From JAAOZN01 sp964421575 (GTDB lineage: Archaea; Thermoproteota; Nitrososphaeria; Nitrososphaerales; JAAOZN01), in assembly GCA_964421575.1 (NCBI GenBank), contig CAYQXI010000035.1:1-8978 (forward strand): 8,978 nucleotides of DNA, given 5' to 3'. The notes under the pieces are model-generated. The model ran no database searches. It saw only the letters and a program-made list of their open reading frames with translations, and was not told the DNA's origin. Shown piece by piece: positions 1 to 5,692 of this stretch (within the stretch, counting starts at the first letter, position 1; each line of letters begins with the position of its first letter). The position numbers were made by a program, and so were the translations under genes.

Positions 1-1085
1 CCGATTGCTAGCTTTGGGTCTCCTATCGCGGCTACATCCTCATAGTTTTTGAGCGATCTTCCATCCAAGACCATCTTCGGCTTCCAACCTAAAGAGTAAG
101 CCTGCCTCCACATAGTAGCGAAATCAGCCCCAATAGACAAACCCCAGAGGACATCCGCCCCACCCCTCTTCCACTCACGGATGATAGCTGTGAAGTCCAT
201 CGTCCCAGGTGCATATTGACCGAGCCTCTTCTCCACACCAACTATGTCATAGCCTGCATCCTTCAAAACCCCTACGACCAGATCATACCAAGGTCTGCCG
301 TCAGCGTCGTCTGGTGCGAAGAGCGCTACATTCCCATCAATCTTATCACGAAACATATTGGTAAAATCTAAATAATTCCCTACTACGGAATAGCCCGGTT
401 TACCTGCTCTAAAATCACCCTCCGGAATTGGGGTGATAACTACTGGGGAGGAAGCCCAGGCATATTTATATGGTCCAGATGCAAACCAAACTTCAAATAT
501 CCCATCCACAAAAGCAGGGATCTTGTATTTATCAGCAATATGAGAAACGGGAATACTAATCGTAGGCGGGCCACCTGAGGTGAGGAGTACATGAACTTTG
601 TCTTGTAATATTAATTGTTCAGCTAAAAGTGCAGCTCTTGAAGGGTCGCTGGAGTCATCATACTGAATCAATTTAACTGGAAGTTTACGTCCTCCAACGT
701 TTATCCCCCCCATTTTGTTAATATCTTCAACGCATTTGCGAAAGGCCCATGCTGCTGGCTGACCATAGGCTGCTAGCACCCCTGTTAACGAAACTAGGTT
801 CCCGATTCTGACCTCGTTCTCCGCTATTGGTGTTGGTGTGGCTGCTACGGTTTCTGTTACCGTTGTTGTTATGGTCTTTGTTACTGTGGATGCTGGGGCT
901 GTTACAGTTGTTGTCCGCTCAACCGTCTTCGTAACTTCTTTAACTACTTCTGCCGGTGCGGCTAAGGTCCCAGCATAATATCCTCCTACCCCAGCAACAA
1001 CACCAGCAACGATAGCAGAAACAGCAACCGTCAGAAAACCTCTCCTACTAACACCCCTCCTAGCCGACACATCACTAGTAGACAT
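1..1085 (-). CDS. ABC transporter substrate-binding protein, branched-chain amino acid/amide type (C-terminus off window)
   Basis: Extracytoplasmic solute receptor that would deliver a ligand to an ABC permease, probably an amino acid, amide or urea-like compound. The frame is open from the ATG at 1085 to the window edge, giving 361 codons without a stop. Residues 13-18 read SRRGFL, a twin-arginine (Tat)-like motif, followed by a hydrophobic segment at about 17-41. No lipobox cysteine follows, so the segment may serve as an uncleaved membrane anchor. Residues 50-86 form a Thr/Val-rich low-complexity stalk, typical of archaeal surface binding proteins. The periplasmic-binding fold (LivJ/Peripla_BP_6-like) begins near residue 92 (VRIGNLVSLTG), with YDDSSDPSRAA in the first lobe and APDDADGRPWYD in the second. 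An in-frame ATG lies 17 codons upstream (1134-1136). The TATA-like box sits between the two ATGs, about 27 nt before the 1085 ATG, which favours 1085 and a leaderless mRNA. Ligand identity cannot be read, and no permease or ATPase gene is in the window. Confidence 0.88.
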   Translation of the reverse strand, partial: MSTSDVSARRGVSRRGFLTVAVSAIVAGVVAGVGGYYAGTLAAPAEVVKEVTKTVERTTTVTAPASTVTKTITTTVTETVAATPTPIAENEVRIGNLVSLTGVLAAYGQPAAWAFRKCVEDINKMGGINVGGRKLPVKLIQYDDSSDPSRAALLAEQLILQDKVHVLLTSGGPPTISIPVSHIADKYKIPAFVDGIFEVWFASGPYKYAWASSPVVITPIPEGDFRAGKPGYSVVGNYLDFTNMFRDKIDGNVALFAPDDADGRPWYDLVVGVLKDAGYDIVGVEKRLGQYAPGTMDFTAIIREWKRGGADVLWGLSIGADFATMWRQAYSLGWKPKMVLDGRSLKNYEDVAAIGDPKLAI

Positions 1086-1108
1086 AGCCAAGAAGGAAGT
1101 GAAAAAGT

Positions 1109-1116
1109 TATTTAAA
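1109..1116 (-). promoter_or_regulatory. Archaeal TATA-like box for the substrate-binding protein gene
   Basis: The minus strand reads TTTAAATA, preceded by a purine-rich AAAGCAAAG stretch that could act as a BRE. Its centre is about 27 nt upstream of the ATG at 1085. In archaea transcription starts roughly 25 nt from the box, so the mRNA would begin at or next to the start codon (leaderless). This agrees with the lack of a Shine-Dalgarno motif before that ATG. Inferred from sequence only. Confidence 0.55.
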
Positions 1117-1806
1117 CTTTGCTTTTGCGAAGTCATCTCCCAAAAGTTTGTTTCATCTTGGTTATGCGTTTTAGATTTAGCGGCTGCTGTGCTTTCCAGC
1201 CTCTCTGACTGCGGATAAAGGGAAGGGTTATAGGAGGTTCAGAAAAGTAGAGAAAGCTGCCTTTTCTTAGGAATGGCTAGGAAGGTCGTCTTAACTTATG
1301 CCCTTTTTGGGAGGCGAAGGTAGGAGGTTAGGATTAAAGTCAAAACTATCTTAAGTATATTACAAACCGTTATAATGGTTTAAGGCATCATACAACCGTA
1401 TCCGAAGATGTCAAAAGCCTACTGCAGGTCAAAGAGAACTTCCGCCTCGACACTGTACATCTCTTGGGAGAGAAACGTAAATACAACTTTGTGAGTAGTA
1501 CTTGGCGGTGACTAATAACACTGTCTTTTAAAGTCAGGGCAAAGATTGTGGCTTTTATGGGGGCGAAGAAAAAGTATCCCATAACCACAGATATCTTCGG
1601 AGACCCCTAGTTCAAAGGCTTGGAGCATAGACAAGTCATACGTAATCAAAATTGAGAAGGGACGGATACTACCCCATCGAAATATTAGACATAAATCTTG
1701 GAGAAATAAAGATTCACCGAAAACACCAATAACCGCAGCTTCCCTGCAAGGTTTCTTGATATTTTCCTAACATATCCAAACACAGTCTTTTTTTAGAATG
1801 GAAGAA
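1117..1806. other. Gene-poor intergenic stretch with broken short reading frames
   Basis: About 690 bases between the two divergent promoters hold no convincing intact gene. Stops occur often in all plus-strand frames. The longest minus-strand frame (1388-1588, 66 codons) has no ribosome-binding site and no recognisable motif. One plus-strand frame ending at 1511 has no ATG, GTG or TTG start; its C-terminal part, starting around 1398 with TVSEDVKSLL, faintly resembles small ribbon-helix-helix antitoxin-like proteins. This could be a remnant or chance. An imperfect palindrome lies at 1364-1381. A run of seven T at 1788-1794 could be a plus-strand transcription stop just upstream of the operon promoter. 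I see no tRNA, rRNA, CRISPR array or intact insertion sequence. Confidence 0.5.
1364..1381. repeat. 18-bp imperfect palindrome around TTATAA
   Basis: AAACC at 1364-1368 and GGTTT at 1377-1381 are inverted copies flanking the palindromic core TTATAA (1370-1375). Only the G1369/T1376 pair breaks the symmetry. Such a dyad could be a binding site for a dimeric regulator, but it is isolated and far from both gene starts, so its role is unknown. Confidence 0.3.
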
Positions 1807-1814
1807 CTTAAATA
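1807..1814 (+). promoter_or_regulatory. Archaeal TATA-like box, candidate promoter of the aromatic operon
   Basis: CTTAAATA is preceded by the purine-rich GGAAGAA, which could serve as a BRE, and lies directly after a T7 run. A start about 25 nt downstream would fall near 1836 and give a leader of about 140 nt before the aspartate kinase start. That fits the strong Shine-Dalgarno motif there, which a leaderless mRNA would not need. A second AT-rich element (TTAATAAA at 1948-1955) could drive a shorter, near-leaderless transcript. Neither can be confirmed without transcript mapping. Confidence 0.42.
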
Positions 1815-1835
1815 CGGCGTATTAGATACTGCACT

Positions 1836-1975
1836 GAAGGTGGGGGGAAGTGCGAGGCGATTTACTTTACTGTGAGTGTGATTACCTTTTCACCGGGCAT
1901 TGAATGTGAAACGCTACCCAGATCATCGAAACCCCCTCTAAACCGAATTAATAAACCTCTAAGGAGGTGTTTCTA
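1836..1975 (+). promoter_or_regulatory. Candidate 5' leader of the aromatic operon
   Basis: Inferred leader between the predicted transcription start and the aspartate kinase TTG. It is G-rich at its start (six G at 1842-1847) and has CCCCC at 1932-1936, about 85 nt later, which could pair with that run. A 5-bp perfect stem, GCACT at 1831-1835 with AGTGC at 1849-1853, would place the G run in its loop, but the 5' arm lies at or before the predicted start. A frame open from 1812, with GTG candidates at 1872 and 1878, stops at 1980-1982, just inside the kinase gene. No known riboswitch class is recognised. Confidence 0.25.
1963..1969 (+). promoter_or_regulatory. Shine-Dalgarno motif that fixes the aspartate kinase start
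   Basis: GGAGGTG is a near-complete complement to the 16S rRNA 3' end and lies 6 nt before the TTG at 1976. The upstream in-frame GTG at 1967 lies inside this motif and so is unlikely to be the start. The TTG is chosen although it gives a shorter protein. Confidence 0.8.
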
Positions 1976-3202
1976 TTGGTAGAAGATGTAGTAGTCTTCA
2001 AGTTCGGAGGCTCGGTGCTCGACAGCGATGAGCACATCAAGAAGGCGGCGCAGAGAATCAAGAATGTACATACGAAAGGGCTGGGTGTTGTTGTGGTTGT
2101 CTCAGCTATGCGTGGTGTAACCGACTCATTAATCTCGACCGCGCGTAAAGCCAACCCTAATATCACGCCAGAGATGCTTGATGAAGTCCTTTCTATGGGT
2201 GAGCGTACGAGCGCGAGGCTCTTTGCGGCGGCGCTAGGAGGCTTCGGGTTGGATGCTGTTGTGGTCGACCCTGATTCACCGTATTGGCCTATCGTAACAG
2301 ATTCGAACCATCTTGATGCCAACCCACTCTACGAAGAAACGAAGCAGCTCGTTGAGGAGCGGTTTAAGCCTCTGCTCGATGAGGGTAAGGTTCCTGTGGT
2401 CTGCGGCTTTATAGGGAAGACGCTTGATGGCAAGATTACTACACTCGGTAGGGGTGGTAGTGATACTACAGCAGTACTTCTTGGAAGCGTTCTGCGGGCA
2501 AAGGAAGTAGTGCTTGTTAAGGATGTGGGTAAGGTCTTTTCCAGCGACCCTGATAAGGTTTCGGACGCAGTACCCTTAAGCACTCTTGACTCAGAGGAGG
2601 CGTTAGCCCTTAGTTTAGGCGGCGCGAAGTTCTTACACTATAAGGCGCTAAGGTATAAGGCTGAGGGGGTACCTATCTACATTGCGAGCCTCGACTCCGA
2701 AGATAAGGGGACGGTGATAGACGGAGAGTCGCTTCTGCACGTAGAAATCGAAGCCCTACCAGATCCGGTCACTATGATAACTGTAGTCGGTAACATAAAC
2801 GGCTCATACAGAGCTATCGGTGAACTCCTGGATACCGTCTACTCAGCTGGGGGTAGAGTGATCTCTATGGGCTCTGAGCCGAAGTCTATTGTGCTGTATG
2901 TATTAAACGGAGACAAAGTTTTGGGGAAGCTACACTCCTGGGTTGTCTCAACAGGCTTCGGGAAAGCGGTCAGCAGCTACGAGAACCTTGTTATGATAAG
3001 CGTTAAAGCACCCGCTATGGAGACCAGCCCAGGTATGGTTCAGCGTGTGACTCAACCTCTTGCCAGACACGGGATAAACGTCTACGGCTTAGTTACAGCA
3101 GGCTCGTCGATAAGGCTCTTTGTTTCGATGACCGATAGAGATAAGTCTCTTGCACTTCTCCGGGATGCGTTGATGGTAAGTAGTAAGAAGGAGGTGAGTT
3201 AA
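1976..3202 (+). CDS. lysC: Aspartate kinase (aspartokinase) with C-terminal ACT domains
   Basis: Phosphorylates L-aspartate with ATP to 4-aspartyl phosphate in the cytoplasm, the first step toward aspartate semialdehyde. The 408-residue product has an amino-acid-kinase domain at about 1-255 with KFGGS (9-13), SAMRGVTD (43-50), GERTSA (75-80) and TTLGRGGSD (155-163, with the family arginine at 159). Two ACT-like modules follow at about 265-330 and 337-400. The second contains SPGMVQRVTQPLARHGINV (351-369), typical of an amino-acid-sensing ACT repeat, so feedback inhibition is plausible, though the effector cannot be read. Two family motifs are divergent: the usual TDVDGVYTADP region reads KDVGKVFSSDP (182-192), and the usual GAKVLHP reads GAKFLHY (216-222). 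The TTG start is set by GGAGGTG 6 nt upstream. One base separates it from ADH synthase. Because archaeal aromatic synthesis begins from aspartate semialdehyde, this kinase probably feeds the operon's own pathway, but it could also serve Lys, Thr and Met synthesis. Confidence 0.93.
   Translation: MVEDVVVFKFGGSVLDSDEHIKKAAQRIKNVHTKGLGVVVVVSAMRGVTDSLISTARKANPNITPEMLDEVLSMGERTSARLFAAALGGFGLDAVVVDPDSPYWPIVTDSNHLDANPLYEETKQLVEERFKPLLDEGKVPVVCGFIGKTLDGKITTLGRGGSDTTAVLLGSVLRAKEVVLVKDVGKVFSSDPDKVSDAVPLSTLDSEEALALSLGGAKFLHYKALRYKAEGVPIYIASLDSEDKGTVIDGESLLHVEIEALPDPVTMITVVGNINGSYRAIGELLDTVYSAGGRVISMGSEPKSIVLYVLNGDKVLGKLHSWVVSTGFGKAVSSYENLVMISVKAPAMETSPGMVQRVTQPLARHGINVYGLVTAGSSIRLFVSMTDRDKSLALLRDALMVSSKKEVS
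3190..3197 (+). promoter_or_regulatory. Shine-Dalgarno motif setting the TTG start of ADH synthase
   Basis: GGAGGTGA lies inside the last codons of aspartate kinase, 6 nt before the TTG at 3204. It supports a non-ATG start that might otherwise be doubted and suggests tightly coupled translation of the two genes. Confidence 0.75.
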
Positions 3203-3203
3203 G

Positions 3204-3983
3204 TTGAGTAAGCGTCTTAGAATCGCTAGGTTGACTAGGAAAGGTAGGATGCTCTGTATACCAATGGATCACGGCATCAGCATAGGTCCAGTCAAGGGTC
3301 TTGACACCATCTACAATACTATTCAGCAGGTCGCTGAGGGAGGAGCCTCAGCGATTCTCGTTCACAAAGGCATTCTTAAAGGTCTTCCAGCCCATCCTGG
3401 CACTGGTATAATTATGCACCTCTCTGCAAGCACCGATATTGGGCCGTCGCCTAACCGTAAGATGATCGTTGCGGGTGTTGAGGAAGCGATTAGGTTGGGT
3501 GCTGATGCGGTTTCTGTGCATATTAACATAGGGTGCAAGGATGAGCCTGAGATGCTGCAGGATTTGGGGCTTGTTGCTGATGAATGTGATAGCTGGGGTA
3601 TGCCTCTGATAGCTATGATGTATCCGAGGGGCGAGAACATAAAGAACCCATATGATCCAGACGTGGTTGCGCACGTGGCGAGGGTCGGGGCAGAGGCTGG
3701 TGCTGACATCGTAAAGACCGTCTACACAGGAAGCCCCGAGACCTTCAGCAAAGTAGTGCGTGGATGCCCCGTACCAGTTGTTATAGCTGGCGGCCCTAAG
3801 GTGAATAGTGATAGAGAGGTGCTGCTTATGGCTAAAGGTGCGTTGGACGCTGGAGCAATGGGTGTGACCTTTGGTAGGAACGTCTTCCAACACACCAATC
3901 CACGTGGTATAACGAAGGCTCTTAGCAAGCTTGTGTTCGACGGTGTGGATGTTGATGAAGCGCTTAAGGCAGTGAATGAGTAA
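3204..3983 (+). CDS. aroA': 2-amino-3,7-dideoxy-D-threo-hept-6-ulosonate (ADH) synthase
   Basis: Catalyses the first committed step of the archaeal DAHP-independent route, in the cytoplasm: a transaldolase-type condensation of L-aspartate semialdehyde with 6-deoxy-5-ketofructose 1-phosphate to ADH. The 259-residue protein belongs to the DhnA/class I aldolase-like TIM barrels and is close to the usual family length (about 260-275). Visible motifs are PMDHGIS (20-26, catalytic Asp22), MMYPRGEN (138-145, Tyr140 as general acid/base) and ADIVKTVYTG (167-176, Schiff-base Lys171). These match the Asp/Tyr/Lys set described for the Methanocaldococcus jannaschii enzyme, recalled from the literature. 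GGPK (196-199) and FGRNVFQH (223-230) look like the phosphate-binding end of the barrel. A plain fructose-bisphosphate aldolase of the same fold is the main alternative, but the dehydroquinate synthase II gene, which overlaps it by 8 nt, strongly favours ADH synthase. Starts at TTG behind a strong ribosome-binding site. Confidence 0.94.
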   Translation: MSKRLRIARLTRKGRMLCIPMDHGISIGPVKGLDTIYNTIQQVAEGGASAILVHKGILKGLPAHPGTGIIMHLSASTDIGPSPNRKMIVAGVEEAIRLGADAVSVHINIGCKDEPEMLQDLGLVADECDSWGMPLIAMMYPRGENIKNPYDPDVVAHVARVGAEAGADIVKTVYTGSPETFSKVVRGCPVPVVIAGGPKVNSDREVLLMAKGALDAGAMGVTFGRNVFQHTNPRGITKALSKLVFDGVDVDEALKAVNE

Positions 3984-4998
3984 GATGTTCGAGAGCAAAG
4001 AGGTTATAATCGAACCTGCGGTCAAAGCAAGCGAGCTACTAAACTTCATAAATGAGGCGAGAGCCCTAGGTGTAAAGAAGTTCGTCTGCAAACCAGTTGA
4101 GGGTGTGGATGCTGAGTTCCTTCAACCCTCTGAGTCTGCGCAAGATGTTAAGGGGCTAGTGTTAAGAAAGAGGATTATGGATAGAGCGGATCTTGAGAAG
4201 ATCGTAGCGGATGCAAAGAGAGGTGCTAAAGCCGTGCTTGTCGAGACCGCTGACTGGAAGATCATACCCTTAGAAAATCTTATAGCCGAGCTTCAGTCAA
4301 GTGGTTGTAAGCTGTATGCTTATGCTTCTTCGCCTAGCGAAGTTAGGCCGCTGCTCGGTGTGTTAGAGCGTGGTGTGGATGGTGTTGTGCTGAGAACCTC
4401 TAGCCTTGAGGAGGTTAAGCAGACCCTTGAGTATCTTAAGGCTGTGTCTTTTGTGCGTCTGGTGCCTGTTGAAGTGCTTGAAGTTAGGGAGGCTGGTGTG
4501 GGTGAAAGGGTTTGCGTAGATACATCCTCGATGCTCAAGTTAGGCGAAGGGCTGCTCGTAGGTAGTAGATCTAACTTCCTCTTCCTAGTCCATAACGAAT
4601 CTTTGGGTTCAAAGTTTACCTCACCGAGACCGTTCCGAGTTAATGCTGGAAGCGTCAGCAGCTACATACTCATGCCAGACGGTAGAACAAAGTATCTATC
4701 TGAGCTAGAAGCTGGAGACCAAGTGCTTGTAGTAAGCTCCAAGGAGCCACCTAGAGTAGCTACAGTAGGTAGGGTTAAGATAGAGCGTAGACCACTAGTC
4801 TTAGTTAAAGCCGCCTTCGGCGAGGAGGTTGGGAGCGTTCTCCTTCAGAACGCTGAGACGATAGCCTTAGTCTGTGATGATGGTAAGGTAAAGTCTGTGA
4901 TCGAGCTCAAGCGTGGTGACCGTATACTTGCTAGTGTAGTGGAAGCCAAGGGTAGGCACTTCGGAGCTGCTGTTGACGAATATATCTTAGAGAAGTAG
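3976..4998 (+). CDS. aroB': 3-dehydroquinate synthase II (archaeal type)
   Basis: NAD-dependent oxidative deamination and cyclisation of ADH to 3-dehydroquinate, the step that replaces bacterial AroB. The 340-residue product is slightly shorter than the M. jannaschii member. It carries the family blocks ETADWKIIPLENLIAEL (90-106), GERVCVDTSSMLKLGEGLLV (176-195) followed by GS, RPFRVNAGSV (218-227) and LLQNAETIAL (289-298). The family is unrelated to classical AroB and is essentially diagnostic of the ADH route. The ATG at 3976 overlaps the ADH synthase stop by 8 nt and has a weak AAGG 6 nt upstream. A second in-frame ATG at 3985 is possible and would remove only three residues. The tight coupling to ADH synthase fits successive enzymes in one pathway. 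Confidence 0.95.
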   Translation: MSKMFESKEVIIEPAVKASELLNFINEARALGVKKFVCKPVEGVDAEFLQPSESAQDVKGLVLRKRIMDRADLEKIVADAKRGAKAVLVETADWKIIPLENLIAELQSSGCKLYAYASSPSEVRPLLGVLERGVDGVVLRTSSLEEVKQTLEYLKAVSFVRLVPVEVLEVREAGVGERVCVDTSSMLKLGEGLLVGSRSNFLFLVHNESLGSKFTSPRPFRVNAGSVSSYILMPDGRTKYLSELEAGDQVLVVSSKEPPRVATVGRVKIERRPLVLVKAAFGEEVGSVLLQNAETIALVCDDGKVKSVIELKRGDRILASVVEAKGRHFGAAVDEYILEK

Positions 4999-5014
4999 GT
5001 GTTGAATTTTAGGG

Positions 5015-5692
5015 ATGAAGGTATGTGCTTCAGTAGGTGCAAAAACCTATACTCTGCTTAAAAAAAAGGCTGAAACCGCTATAAGGCTTGGTGCTGATCT
5101 GGTCGAGCTTAGACTCGATTATCTCAACACCTTTAGTGCTGAGAAGCTGAAGGATGTTATTAGGGGTATCGAGGGTAAGTGCATCTTAACCCTCAGATCG
5201 AGTAAAGAGGGTGGACGCTTTAGAGGGGGTGAAGCAAAGCGCACACAGCTACTCTACCACCTAATAGACCTTAAACCAGCCTACATCGACATAGAATTGG
5301 AGACCGTTAAGAAGGAGAAGAAGCTAGCAGAGGTTCACGCAGAAACCACGTTAATAGTATCTAAGCACAGCTTCACCAACACACCCAACCAATCTACCCT
5401 AAGCAGATGGGTAAACGAGGTGCTGAGCTATGGAGGCATAGGTAAGGTCGTAACTACAGCAAGGAGCTTCGAAGACAACCTTAGGGTGATGGAGGTGCTG
5501 AAGCAAGCACCAAAGGGTAGTCTCATAGCGTTCTGTATGGGTGAGTCGGGTCTCATCTCTAGGGTGCTTGCTCCTATGCTTGGTTCCCCGATTGTTTATA
5601 CTTGCTTAAAGGAGGCTACCGCCCCAGGGCAGATAGAGTTAACTGAAGCGCTTAGGTTGTATCGTGTGCTAGGTTATGAAGATCAACTCTAA
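5015..5692 (+). CDS. aroD: Type I 3-dehydroquinate dehydratase
   Basis: Dehydrates 3-dehydroquinate to 3-dehydroshikimate through a Schiff-base intermediate. At 225 residues it is a normal size for a stand-alone archaeal type I enzyme. The beta-barrel landmarks are present: VELRLDYL (30-37, Glu31 and Arg33), LTLRSSKEGG (58-67, Arg61 and Glu65), SKHSF (116-120, catalytic His118), GKVVTTAR (143-150, Schiff-base Lys144), FCMGESGLISR (173-183, Arg183) and ATAPGQ (201-206, Gln206). Thr202 stands where bacterial enzymes have a substrate-contacting Ser in SAPGQ, a conservative change. This is the least tightly joined gene of the operon, with a 16-nt gap after dehydroquinate synthase II. The ATG has only AGGG directly adjoining it and AGGTG 13 nt upstream, so its ribosome-binding site is weak. 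An in-frame TGA at 5003-5005 excludes an earlier start. Confidence 0.95.
   Translation: MKVCASVGAKTYTLLKKKAETAIRLGADLVELRLDYLNTFSAEKLKDVIRGIEGKCILTLRSSKEGGRFRGGEAKRTQLLYHLIDLKPAYIDIELETVKKEKKLAEVHAETTLIVSKHSFTNTPNQSTLSRWVNEVLSYGGIGKVVTTARSFEDNLRVMEVLKQAPKGSLIAFCMGESGLISRVLAPMLGSPIVYTCLKEATAPGQIELTEALRLYRVLGYEDQL

Noticed and set aside
1212..1290. Short frames reading SLTADKGKGYRRFRKVEK and MARKVVLTYALFGRRR as small genes
   Set aside because: Each is under about 30 codons, stops quickly and lacks a ribosome-binding site with good spacing. I could not tell them from chance.
1388..1588. 66-codon minus-strand frame in the intergenic region
   Set aside because: No Shine-Dalgarno motif, no known motif, and unusual composition. 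It overlaps the start-less plus-strand fragment and is most likely random.
1600..1625. TTCAAA-containing segment resembling a tRNA T-arm
   Set aside because: The flanking bases do not form a proper 5-bp T-stem, and no acceptor, D or anticodon stem is found nearby.
1967..1975. GTG at 1967 as the aspartate kinase start
   Set aside because: It overlaps the GGAGGTG ribosome-binding site, which is ideally spaced for the TTG at 1976.
1836..1975. Lysine or other known riboswitch before aspartate kinase
   Set aside because: The leader is short and I recognise no conserved riboswitch core. Bacterial lysine riboswitches are not expected in archaea.
3348..4091. 247-codon minus-strand reading frame opposite ADH synthase and the start of dehydroquinate synthase II
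   Set aside because: It lies wholly opposite two genes with clear family motifs, has no recognisable domain and no ribosome-binding context. It is an antisense shadow.
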